A stretch of DNA of 64,000 nucleotides from Lyophyllum atratum (lineage: Eukaryota; Basidiomycota; Agaricomycetes; Agaricales; Lyophyllaceae), in contig JACGCN010000015.1 in the NCBI GenBank assembly GCA_014905825.1, forward strand, positions 1,148,219-1,212,218, in the 5' to 3' direction. Positions 26,565 through 37,479 of the stretch are shown here, in pieces; within the stretch, counting starts at the first letter, position 1, and the number at the start of each line of letters is the position of its first letter. Under the pieces are notes generated by a model. That model was not told the origin of the DNA. It did no database searches and worked only from the letters and a program-made list of their open reading frames with translations. The position numbers and the translations under genes were made by a program.

Positions 26565-26791
26565 GGTACGTATACGATATGGGCATGAGAAAGACAGATG
26601 GGATATAGAAGATAAAGAGGATATGAGAAAAAGATATGGAGAATGGTATGAATCCTTGGGGCACATGACTGAACTGCGGGGTACGTATACGATATGGGCA
26701 TGAGAAAGAGAGATGGGATAAAGAAGATGGAAAGGATATGAGAAAAAGATATGGAGAATGGTATGAATCCTTCGGGCACAAAACCGAACTG
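26565..26791. repeat. 115-bp tandem duplication
   Basis: Unit 1 (26565-26679) and unit 2 (26680-26791) both start GGTACGTATACGATATGGGC and are about 90% alike. They are purine-rich on the plus strand, with GAGAAAGA- and GGATATGAG-like runs. Because 115 is not a multiple of three, the same peptide appears in shifted minus-strand frames. This is a sign of duplication, not of coding. It lies just downstream of the minus-strand gene ending at 26889. Confidence 0.9.
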
Positions 26792-26888
26792 TTGATCTAA
26801 TATATGAACCACTATAGCACCAACGGCGTCTCATCTACGAGCGAGGGTCGGGGAATGTCCTACCCTTCTTTCCCGGCGTATTCTCCAT

Positions 26889-29051
26889 CTACTCCTCCTC
26901 CTCCGCTCTGAGCTTCTCAACCCATCGTGCCCGCATATCCTCGAGGTTCTCCCGACTCCTCAGACTATGCTCCCAGTCCTCCGCGAGGTCAGCCTGCGTC
27001 GGCCAATCATCCACCTCGTCCATCAAGTTCCCATACCACCCACACAGGTGCAGGATACCCTCCCTATCGAGCGAAGTGTCGTCGTCGCCTGGGTCATACC
27101 GAGCTCTCGTAGGAGTGCGGCTGGATGGAGACGGTGACGATGGGTCACAACGAGCTCTCGTAGGGGTGCGGCTGGACGACGAGGGGACTCTGGATCGTTG
27201 GGAAGCGGGGGAGACGTGGGTGCCGGGCGGAGGGGTAGGCATCCGGATGGCGCGGGGCGAAGGCGAGATGCTGTTGATCCTGGGCGAATATGAATGGCGG
27301 CGCTTGGGAGTGTTGGGCGGGGGAGCAGTTCTCTTAGGGGTGCGGCTGGATGACGAGGGGACTGCGGATCGTCGGGAAGCGGGGAAGACGCGGGTGCCGG
27401 GTGGAGGGGTAGGCATGCATACGGCTGGGAGCGAAGACGCTACGATGTCGATGGTGGGATATGGTTGGCGGCGCGTGGGCGTGGTGGGCCCGCGGGGAGC
27501 TCTCGTAAGGGTGCGGCTGGATGACGAGGGGACTATGGATTGTTGGGAAGCGGGGAAGACGTGGGTGCGGGGTGGAGGGGCAGGCAGGGGCGAAGGCGAG
27601 ATGCTGTTGATGCCGGGAGGGTATGGTTGGCGGCGCGTGGGAGTGGTGGGCGGGGGGAGGGTGAGATGGGAGTCGCTGGTGGTTGGGTGGACCTCAGCGA
27701 GGCTTCCTTCGGACATGGAGTCGTCACGGAGCCTTGCAGAAAGGCCGATGACGCTTGCGTTGAGGATGTTTGTCGGGGCTTCGTCTGTCTCCGTGTCATC
27801 GACACGACCTCCCATCGGAGCGTCCTCTGCGGATTCTTTCTCAGAGGGCATGGGTGCTTCATCCTCGACTGGCGCTGCCGCCACGACTGGCTGCTCGGTG
27901 TATCGTCCATCCACGAGCTCCTCCGCCATCGCCTCCTCCTCCAATTCAGTTCCGAGCATCACAGCAACCTCAGGCTCCTCCTCTCCCGCTTTCAGGCCCC
28001 CCAGCACCCGTCCCACGAGCGCATAGAGAAGCCCGAAGACGAAGAACCCTTGGGAGTAACCGATGTCTCCAGCACGGTCATCGGGGAGGCCCTCGTCCGC
28101 TGCGCTGGGATCGGGGTCAGTCATCGACGCAGTACGTGGGATCGCTTCCGCGGCCTTGGGTTCAGCCTCCAAGTTGGCATCGAAGAAGAGCATATAGCTC
28201 ACGCCCTCCTCCTCCTGTGCGAGCTCACCGTCGGACAGTCTGGCGAGCCTGACGCTCCTGTCCGACACAGCACTCTCCTCTCCCGCTTGTGGATGTTCCA
28301 ATCGCGCCGGATCGACCCCTCCAGCCGCTACCGACTCACACACCGTATCGAGGATGTCGTGCTGCGATGCCTCATCGCGCCCCAGGGGGCTATCCCCGCC
28401 GCCTGCGGCGGAGCCTGGAACGGGATGGGTATCGCTGGCGTCCTCGATATCGGCGTCGGGGAAGGGCGAAGGGAAAGGGAAAGGGATTGGGGGAAAGCCA
28501 TGAAGAGGGGAGAGTGGCGCGTGTTCGGCGCTCGAGCTCCAGCGTGAGAGGCTTGCCGATGGAGGGAGCGGGGTGGTTGGCGCGGGCGTTGTTGGGAGGA
28601 GGGAGGGAGAACCAGGTGGGGAGGGGGGAGGGGTCGTGTATGGTTCGAGGTGCGGGATGGGGCTGGTTGTTGAGTTGTCCTCGGTGTGCAGGGGTGGGGG
28701 TGGGTCGTCGAAGGGGACCGTGCGTAGCGGCCTTGGTGTGTCAGCTACTTTACCCCCAGCCCACATCTTGCCCAATAGGACCATGGCCGTGAGCGTGATT
28801 GCAACTGCGCATAAGGGCGGCACCCAAGGACGGCCGGGGTCGGGTTGGTAAAGGATAGTGAGGGTCGGCGGCAGGGGTGTTGTTGGGGTGGCGGGGATGG
28901 CGGGGATGGTGGGGATGGCCGTCAGCCTCCCTTCAATCTTGTAGAAGGTCTTCAGGATCAGGAGGGGGAGATAGACGAGCGCGTGCAGATGCGGAGCGAG
29001 GAGGGAGGTGAGGCCGAGGGATGTACATAGTGCTTCGATGATTGTGGACAT
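26889..29051 (-). CDS. 720-residue low-complexity protein with N-terminal membrane segments
   Basis: A single uninterrupted frame starts at ATG 29051 and stops at TAG 26889. Two hydrophobic segments near the N-terminus (about residues 13-36 and LCAVAITLTAMVLLGKMWAG near residue 80) suggest membrane anchoring. The long middle is Pro/Ser/Thr/Glu-rich. It ends in three tandem repeats of roughly 56 residues built on TPTRRQPYP, PTPPPGT and PSSSSRTPTRA. The last ~60 residues are a charged, Trp-containing segment (WPTQADLAEDWEHSLRSREN) that may fold. I recognise no family. Long antisense frames across it are explained by GC-rich low complexity. An exon interruption could be hidden, but none is needed. 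Confidence 0.7.
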   Translation of the reverse strand: MSTIIEALCTSLGLTSLLAPHLHALVYLPLLILKTFYKIEGRLTAIPTIPAIPATPTTPLPPTLTILYQPDPGRPWVPPLCAVAITLTAMVLLGKMWAGGKVADTPRPLRTVPFDDPPPPLHTEDNSTTSPIPHLEPYTTPPPSPPGSPSLLPTTPAPTTPLPPSASLSRWSSSAEHAPLSPLHGFPPIPFPFPSPFPDADIEDASDTHPVPGSAAGGGDSPLGRDEASQHDILDTVCESVAAGGVDPARLEHPQAGEESAVSDRSVRLARLSDGELAQEEEGVSYMLFFDANLEAEPKAAEAIPRTASMTDPDPSAADEGLPDDRAGDIGYSQGFFVFGLLYALVGRVLGGLKAGEEEPEVAVMLGTELEEEAMAEELVDGRYTEQPVVAAAPVEDEAPMPSEKESAEDAPMGGRVDDTETDEAPTNILNASVIGLSARLRDDSMSEGSLAEVHPTTSDSHLTLPPPTTPTRRQPYPPGINSISPSPLPAPPPRTHVFPASQQSIVPSSSSRTLTRAPRGPTTPTRRQPYPTIDIVASSLPAVCMPTPPPGTRVFPASRRSAVPSSSSRTPKRTAPPPNTPKRRHSYSPRINSISPSPRAIRMPTPPPGTHVSPASQRSRVPSSSSRTPTRARCDPSSPSPSSRTPTRARYDPGDDDTSLDREGILHLCGWYGNLMDEVDDWPTQADLAEDWEHSLRSRENLEDMRARWVEKLRAEEEE
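27152..27660. repeat. Three ~170-176-bp tandem repeats within the 720-residue gene
   Basis: Units begin near 27155, 27331 and 27500, each with TCTYRTARGGGTGCGGCTGG. They encode the Pro/Ser/Arg-rich repeats of the minus-strand protein. A truncated fourth start is seen at about 27103. Copies keep frame (lengths near multiples of three), in contrast to the other tandem repeats in the window. Confidence 0.75.
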
Positions 29052-29863
29052 GGTTGTTGGTGCTGATGCTGGTGTGGTGGATGTTCGATGATGAGGTTGG
29101 GTGAAAGGAAAGAGATGGGCTGACGGGGTTTATATACGGGCGTTGCGATTCGGACTGGGGTGCTGACTTACAAGGCTTGGGCATGCAGAGCCTTGATATG
29201 ACGACGATATATGGACCAGTCTATCAGTCCATGGGAGAATGCGTGAGTAGCTGACATTGTTGGTGAGGGAGGGGACGAGTAGGCAGCAGATCCTGCGCAC
29301 TGCGTATGTTGGCCAGATTCGAAGAATGGGATGGGGTCGAACGATCATGGGGTATACCTTGGCCGCTGCAATCTGGTGCAGAGCATTCGAAGGCATTAGC
29401 TGAGAGTCTATGTAGAGGACGGGCGTCGAATTAATCAGTAGAGAGAGCGTCAGTAGAGAGAGCGAGAGAAAACGCATGATACTTATGCTGCAGGCGATCC
29501 GGCAAAGGTCTTTGTAGGACACGAATGAATGTTGGATCGTGCTTGGAAGCTGGATAAAACAACGAAATGCTACCAATTAAAAAGCGACCAGGGAGAGAAG
29601 GAACATGTAGTGCAAAAAGTCGGAAGTCCCTGGCGAGACTCGACACGTCCCAAATGCTTTAGCACACACCGTTGGCGATCCCAGTATCGACAGCGGAAGC
29701 GGACATGATCTAGTCATTATCGTGGCAACTAAACGTAGATTTAGAGGCTAAGTTACAAGGAAGATCAGCTCCCGTGGATGTCACTGAGTTATCGTAGCTG
29801 CTAGCAAGTGATTGAGGTCGGTAACGGAGATCATGAGAGACGGGCCGCGATCGGAATTCGGAT
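29052..29863. other. Spacer, no supported gene
   Basis: This is the upstream region of the minus-strand 720-residue gene. The minus frame 29130-29576 is rich in Leu/Ser but lacks domain features. A duplicated CAGTAGAGAGAGCG occurs near 29440-29462. Confidence 0.5.
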
Positions 29864-31560
29864 ATGTCTCTTGCCCCGAAATTCCAACATTGCTTGGGCA
29901 TGCGGTTAACTTTTCCATGCACGTTTCTATTTCAGGTGCTCATCGACATCTGGTATCTGTGGGCCCAGCGTCTGTTCGAGGGTGCTCCGGTCACCGGCGA
30001 CTGGTATACTCGTACGTTCCGTTCCTCGCGCTTTTCCCGTAGCTTATAGTATAACTTATACTTACCTTCTCAAAGGTCATGATAGCTGCAGCTGCAGGCT
30101 CTGCGTCGTCGTGTTTCTCACATCCACACCTCTCAACGTTCTCCATTCTCCCGCCGCCGGAGCTTTGGATCGACACAGCATTCCAGCCAGCTTCGACGAC
30201 GAGGAGTGGTCCGTTTCGCCGTGGGAGACAGTGACGCTTACAGATACGAGGGCGAGTGCCAGTTTGAGACGAGTCTATGCTGCGCCTGCGGGAGTAGGGC
30301 ATCTAAGAGAAGGCTGCTGGGGAATGGTTCTCAGGTGGAATCCTGTGCTGTACTCGAACGGTATGTGTTTGAATCTCTTATATGCGCTCTGCCCTTTTTG
30401 CCCCCTTGAGTTGCATGTCCTGCTGTCGGAGCTGTCCATCCAAGTTTCTTGCCGCGACGTACACGTCCCCAGCTCACGTCATGGCTTCGGTTGCGCGATA
30501 TCTACACCAGGGTGTCCTCTTCGCGTCACCCCGCATGCCCTGCCCCCTTCCCTTCTCGGATGACTTCTCTGTCCATTCGCCTCGGATACTCATGCATCAT
30601 GCATCATCTCTTACCACAGTCCATAATCTGCGCCCTCTGCATTACGGCTAGTCCACGCCTCCATCTTCATGCCCTGTGAGCAGTTACCCAACGTCAACGT
30701 GGGCTTAGTCATGACGCTGGAGGAACAAGACAAGTCAGAATGCGACGATGGACAGTTCCGGCAGGTGCGATGGAGGAGGACGAGTTCGACGACGATGACG
30801 ATGCAAACACAGGCTTTCATGAGGCCTGCGCAGTGCTTATATATTCTCATACGCCTTTGGTTCGTCGCTCTACCCAACCGGCTCTTCTCCTCTCCCCTGA
30901 TGACCCTTACTCCTTCCCGACAGCGGACTGTGCATGAGGTCTCCTTCACGAGGAGCATTGATCGGACAGGCTACGGCTTCGCTACATGCGCCCTCAACAT
31001 CCGCGATGGACAAGCAAGCTCGAGGTTGGCTCGACTTCCGCAACGTACCTGAACTTCGTCAACCACCATTCCCGGATCCTCGCTCTCGGATATGCGCTCA
31101 CCGACACCATGACAGCCTTCCAGACTAGGGGCTCATGCTCGAATTACGTCTCATCTCATCGCCCCACTCCTCCGCCCATCGAATCGTTCCAAAACTTAGG
31201 CCCAGAGCTCGTCCGTCTCCTGCTACGTGGGTATCACGTGACGTCCAACAAGGACAACTCATCCGAATCCACGAGTTCAACGGCGGCTACTCCTCGTGCG
31301 GGGCTGAGAGAAGGGCAGGGGAGGGGAATGGTATATGCCGATGTACATGTATGTCTGATGCGGCCGCCGACCGGTGGGGCATGTATCTGGGTATGTGGAC
31401 GTTCGGCTGAAGCGCTACCTTATGTTCGTACTTATCTTTGTCCTTTTATAGCTCACGGGCCTACCTTCCGTCTAGGTGTTGGGACTGGTTATAATTTCTA
31501 TGGAATCAGCAGGTTCTCGAGGCTTCTTGAACCCGCGCCGTGCCAGGGACGTTGACGGTC
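29864..31560 (+). other. Possible spliced gene or remnant, unresolved
   Basis: Several short plus-strand segments look protein-like. Examples are VLIDIWYLWAQRLFEGAPV after a good TTTCAG acceptor near 29935, ASFDDEEWSVSPWETVTLTD at about 30190-30250, and YLNFVNHHSRILALGY near 31045-31095. Donor-like GTACGT (30011) and GTATGTG (30361) are present. I could not assemble one consistent reading frame and recognise no family. It may be a decayed gene. Confidence 0.3.
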
Positions 31561-32340
31561 CAGATGACGTGGGCAAGACCAGCGCGAGGAGGTGCGGGTG
31601 GTAATGTGTCTGAAGCTCGAATGCGATTGTCATCTGCGTCAGTTCTGTCGTTCACCATCTTGTCCGTAATATACTGATGTCGTAGATGTTAAGTAATGTG
31701 CGGTGATGATGTAAAACGACGTGAAGGCTGACTTCCATACGCAAAAATCTGGTAAGCGCGTTTCTACACCTGTTGAAGGTCTGGCTCGCTGATTACAAAC
31801 ACCTTCGAAGTACGGTCAGTTATGATGTTCATGTCTGGCGTGGCCGCCGACTAATGGGATATGTATCCGAGTACGTGGACGTTTGGTTTCTGATGCTACA
31901 TTTCGCGTCTCGCATTCTGCCTCCCTTTGAAGCACCACAGCCTGTTCAGACTTAGGCCTCGTCCTTTCCGTTCGCGGACCCGCCTGCCATCTAGGTATTT
32001 CCTGATTGTACTTTTCTTGGAATCAGCAGATTTTCGACGCCTCTTGAACGCGCTCCAGACCAGGGACGTCGACAATTCAGTTGACGTAGGGAGGACATGT
32101 GCGAGGAGGTGCGGGTGGTAATGCTGGCCCGAAGGCTGAATGCGATTGTTATCTGCGTCAGTTCTGTCTTTCACCAGCACGTTCGTAATATATTAATATC
32201 GTCGATGTCAAGTGACGTGCGATGACGCTGTGGAACGACGTGGAGGCTCACTTGCATACGAGAGTATCTGGTAGACGCGTTTTACGCGTGCTGAAGGTCC
32301 GGCTTGCTGATAGCTAACACCTTCGAAGTTCGGTCAGTCA
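31345..32340 (+). repeat. ~500-bp direct tandem duplication
   Basis: Unit 1 (about 31345-31820) and unit 2 (about 31825-32340) align over their whole length. Shared blocks are GCCGCCGAC with ATGTATC, GGAATCAGCAG, GCGAGGAGGTGCGGGTGGTA (31587 and 32102), ATCTGCGTCAGTTCTGTC (31634 and 32152) and AACACCTTCGAAG (31796 and 32318). Identity is around 75-80% by eye. No intact frame runs through either copy. A short related patch (TTCAAAGG...CAGAAT) recurs near 41545, so the sequence may belong to a dispersed family. Confidence 0.85.
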
Positions 32341-35300
32341 GGCGTTGCCAGTTTTCTCATTCCCGGTACGCTTTCGTTATCTGTTCCTCCTTGGTGCTTC
32401 GCTGACAAAGTGATGTAGAGGCCGGTGGCTTGTGCTATGGGGAGAGACGAGATGATGGGCCGCCGCGACTATTCTAGCCTCTCTCGCTGCATGATCATCC
32501 AACAGCATATCGGATGCAGCCCATGTGACCCATTCGGGTCCGTGTGCTCCCGTTCGACTCGGGTATTGGGTATACCTTCACCTGACGCTAAGAACCGGAA
32601 TGTAAATTTGGGAGGTACTCAATTTCGGTGCTTCTGCAACATGAAGGTCGTTCATCTGCGCGTCTTCATGTTGTAACGGTGCGTAGTGGTCGACTCTAAA
32701 GTCCCAAGCAGAGCTTTCCCTGCAGTGCATCGATTTGATGCCTTGTTCAGGTGACATGTACTTACTTGTACGGCCGATATTTCCCTCCGTGGAGAAGTGA
32801 TGGCAATTAAGCCTGGCCTGGGCCAGGGGAAGATCAGTGTTTCGTCAGGAACCATCTCGGCATTGAAGCTCTGTTGCGGCCGATCCTTTCGAAATCCAGA
32901 TGGATCTCACGACGGTTCCTTGTTCTTCATCTGGTGCTTCGTTTATAATCTAATCGACCACTCTTACAGCAATTTCTACCGTGGTGACCTCCGTGGGCAC
33001 CAGCATAAGCCAGCCATTGTAGCATCCCGATAGGTATCGTAAAATGTGGCACATGCTCATTTCCCGTTGACCTCGGCCTATCAACCTTCCTTGATTGGTG
33101 GGCATCATTCAAAAAACACTTATGCGGGGCTGTCCAGACGTGATCCGTGACTACATGTTTGAGCCGCCCCGCCCTCTCAATCACCTCGGAAGCCCATCAT
33201 AAGCCAATCACGCTCGTTCAACGGATCTCTCGTGTCTGCCTTTGACATTTTTCCTGGATATCAACCTTGAAGGAATTCCGGCATTCTTGACGTGTATCGA
33301 AAAAGGCCCGTGAAATCAGAACAGGGTGTAGGCATGTGGGCCCAGGATTCTGACGTGGTGGCAGATTGTGGCAAGTTCGACGTGGTGCGGAGGTTGTGCG
33401 AGATGGGCGTTGTTGATCACTTGGACCACGCCGCGTATTGATCGTGAACGGCAGCGGATTCTCCTCGTTTTGGGTCCGGGACTCGCAGGCTTCGCTGATG
33501 ATGATCAAGGATCTGCGGCACAGTGGGACATGGGCACGTTTATCACTGCGGACGTCTAAATGATGGTTCAAGCTCTAGAACACGCAATTGCACGCGGTGT
33601 AGGTTTGACGTACTTGTAAAGTTTTTCCGGGGGATTTTGACATGTCTAATCAATGTTTAGCTCTGTATCAGAGGTTAGAGAACCGCAGTCCCTGCCGTAC
33701 ATCGTCGCGTGGCTTGTTTTTGTGTCCCAGATTCCCTGCGCTGTCACCTGCGCAAAGTCCCGTCTACGCGCTCTGGAATTTCTCCCGCCTGTCTCCTGTC
33801 GAACCTCATGGTTTATTGAATAAAGCAGCCGAGCCTCTTATGTGCATGACAAGCTGTCCATGTCATGAGTGCGCCTCCGAAACGTCATGCCAGTTTCATT
33901 CAGCCTCAATTAATTTGTCGCCGTATGTGGATTCCTCCATCCAGATCGATATTCTAAGTGCGCATCCAATTTGGAAGTCAAGTGGAAGATTGGGTGGATT
34001 ATCTGTATGCCTCACCATACTAATCATCTCCTATTGATATCTATTCACCCGGTAATCTAGAACCGTCCCCTGATATATACCTGCCATCTGAGAGTCGTCG
34101 TCCGTCGTCCCTGCGCAGACCTTCCCGGAACGCGCGGAGTCGGTCATTCTGTATCACCGTTTCTCCGGAGAATACTGAAGGCACATACACGTAGCGTCCA
34201 GTGTCCACTGCCTGCCTGATATTGCAATCAGCTCATTCGCAAATGAATGCTGACCGTCTTAGTGCCGCTATATCCGCGACGCCTAACGCTTTGCTTCGTG
34301 GTCGTTCTACTCTAGGCTTCCACGATCATTCATTGAACCCGACAGCTCCCAAGTCCGCATAGCCTCTCTCTGGATAGACTTCGGAATTCTCTACGTTAAG
34401 TTTACGGTACCTGGCGCAGCTGCTTTAAGGTCACGTTCAAGAGGAGGCGCTGCCTCTGCAAGAGCGGTTGAGGTGAAGAACATCGCAAGGGATGGACGTA
34501 TCTTATGGACCCTAATATGTGCGAGTAGTACGCGTGAGGCATCCGGTGAGTCTTGCTAGAGACGATGGCAGGGTTCCGCGACATCTCTACCGGGGATTGC
34601 GCATGATTTTCTCGAAGCATGGTACGGGCTAGGGTTCACTAATCATAGTATCTCATTTCATTCGACCCCGTGTCCAACAAGTGTTTAGTCCATACAATAG
34701 CATGTCCGACGCCCGGCCATTTCGCCCGATTTCCTCGAAACCCACGAAGTTTTTGATCGAAGTTTAGGACATAGTGCAGAAAACTGGTACTGCCAGTTCG
34801 TCATCTGAGCGTGAGGGCATCCATGGCCACGTCATTTGAGCATGAGGTGAACAGACTCACTCAACGAAGTGGTTCCATTTTGACGTTTAAGTGTACATCA
34901 CGCCCCATTATCAACTTCGAGATAGCAAGGTATTTCGATCCGCTGAGGGGAATTATTTGTCTGTGAGGTGTTCATACTAGAGCTGGAGGTCAAATTGAGG
35001 TACCTGCATGTCCAGCGCGTACGGGAAGTGAACCGCTAGCTATGGTAGGGACAAGATCTTCCCGAGTTCTTTTAGGGCCCATTAGAGACAGCGAAAGCCG
35101 GCATTCATAGGGGGGCAAGAATCCTGGAAATATGGCTATATAATTACCGATAACGGGCGTAGTTTGGGCGTAGTTAGGGAAGACTGAACCATGATGATGA
35201 GAACTACAGACTACAGAGCAGTGCGACCCCATACCGTGAATTGAATCGTTCGGGGTTCTTAAGCGTCCTTGTCATGCGTACCGGGAGAGAAATCCGGAAG

Positions 35301-37479
35301 CCGCGAAAACGAAGGACGATACTGCCCTCCTTCGCTTGGAGAGGTAACTGGTAGAGATCAGTAAGCAAGATTACGAACCCTGGTGCTTGTCGAATGTCGA
35401 ATCCTCTTGACGACCAACACATATCACAAGATTGTCCCAGGGTCCAGGGCCCCATTAGACTTTTTCATGGCTTCTTCCTCGCGTTTCGCGCTGTTCCCCA
35501 CATCCCACTGCACAGGCGGATCTTCAGGAACGAGCACGAAGGAAGCATATAAGCCTCACCTTTCGCTTCCGTCACCGTCAGGTCCTGGAGAAGCCTCCCT
35601 CGATCAACTCATCGATATCGACATCTAAACGTCCGCGATCGATTCTGGGCCATCCGCGTCGCAGTCGTACAAGGCGGGGTTGTCCTGTGTCCCGTCCAAC
35701 TCGTGCTGTAAGCGTACTGCAGCCGCCTTCGCAAGTACGGACCGGTCGCTGCTATGGCACCACAAATCAGATCATGCGCGTCTACCTTCAATAGGACGAA
35801 TTAAATTGACTCACCGGTCGAAGTGCTGCTGGAGCTGACTTGCCCCTTCCGTCATAGCTAGCCTCAGTCGAATTATGCAAAGAACGCAGTGCCATCAGAA
35901 TTTTGGGACGTTTGTTCAGGCTCGCGTTTAGGATATGTCGGTGGGTCCGTTAGGGCTGCATGGCAACTGATTGAATGTGAAGCGCTCGTTCTGTCATGCC
36001 ATTAAACGAGTAAATTTTCGTCGTTGTGGCTCTGCGATAACAGACTGTCAGCCTAAAGCCCATATCAGCGTATTATACCTCACGTTGACCAAGCGTGAAC
36101 GCCAATCACCACCCTCAGACGCCTCCACCTTCCGTAAAGGCTCTTGAACCAGAATGAGCCCCATGACCAAGGTCCAAGATCCCAAAACGCGATGTCGTCA
36201 AGGGCTGGTATGAGGCGCACCCCGATTGGTCTAGCCGGGCCCGCCCCATATCCATCTGGACCATTCATCGTTGTGGCAGCACGGAGTCAAAGTGGAACCG
36301 CGTTCGAATCCAAGCTAGACAAGTCTTCCCACTGCTTCGCCTTGAGATGCCTCTGCAGCCTCGGATGAAGCATTGAGAGTAACACAGTCGCTCGCAGGGT
36401 GTGTGGTGAGCCACGAATTCGGAAGTTTGAGTCAGGTGTTGCACAGATCATGGTGGACCGAAAGAGGTAAGCGCGGTGTCCGGATCAAGTGGCGTTACAT
36501 GGATAACCATCACGAGCCCCCGCACCCGTAATCAACATGCATCACGTCCCAACCCTAAGTTATATGTCATCTCCCGCGATCTCATGATCACCATCCTGTC
36601 ATTATGCATATGTCTTTTCGTCGGTATTTTGTTGTTCGCGAGCGTTTGCTGACGGCAGTGGGTGTCAGAGGTCGTCGTGAAGACAGACGCATCCAAGGCG
36701 CATCAAATGGTGGGAAGGCCTAAACACGCGGAGGGGGCGGGGGGTGGGGAGGGTTCAGATATAAGATCTAGAGACAAGAATGAATCTCCAAATTGAAATT
36801 GACGCGCGCCCCAAGATCTGAACACCCGAATCCAACGATACGCGATCCAACCGGGCTTCCAAGCGCATACAAGGACTCTCATTCAAGAAACGGTAAAGAC
36901 AGCAAGATTACGATTGTTGGTATCAGTAGCGTAATACAACAAGCCAAACAGTACAACCGATACATTCACATTCATGTTTTTGTGGTGTCAGTCATGGGGA
37001 AAGCGGGGGAGGGGGAGGTATGTACTGGCGAAGAAAAAGCAAGCGAAAGTAGAGTAATAAAAAGTTATGGTACGCGAAGGCAATTACGGATGTAGGATAT
37101 ATACGAACGACAACAAGCGAGGGCGACGGCGATAGGATAATGGGGGCAGAGGTACGCCCGGGGTGAGTATGTTAACACGAAAAGTATGTGACAAGAATAT
37201 GGGAAAGGGGATGGATGATATATGGTACGATATGATATATATGCACGACAAGATATGCGATGGATGCAACTCGAAATCCGGCCTGAACACGAAAGCAAAA
37301 GAAAAACGGCAGGGAAGGCAAAAAAAAAGGATGAGTTTTCAACGTCCAACAAAACTCGAAGAAGAAAGGCAGCAAAGGTACACCCATAAAACCCATATTA
37401 GAAGAAAAAAGAAAACGTGCCGATTATCGACAACTGTCCGCATCAACCACCGCATACACCTCCGCCCCCCGACTCAAAC
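32341..37479. other. Long gene-poor stretch, nothing supported
   Basis: About 5.1 kb holds only short frames on both strands (for example 33218-33571 -, 33642-34037 +, 34990-35232 -, 36144-36368 +). None can be chained into a gene. A run of G near 36733-36750 and a TATAAG-like motif near 36760 occur without a following ORF of interest. The final ~400 bp is the 3' flank of the transcription-factor gene. Confidence 0.5.

Noticed and set aside
27076..28792. Plus-strand frames of 160-335 residues opposite the 720-residue gene
   Set aside because: Arg/Gly/Val-rich complements of Pro/Ser-rich coding repeats, with no start context or domain. The single 2163-bp minus frame is the better explanation.
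36240..36310. GCGTTCGAATCC resembling a tRNA B box
   Set aside because: Flanking bases do not form a T stem or acceptor stem, and no A box lies at the right distance.
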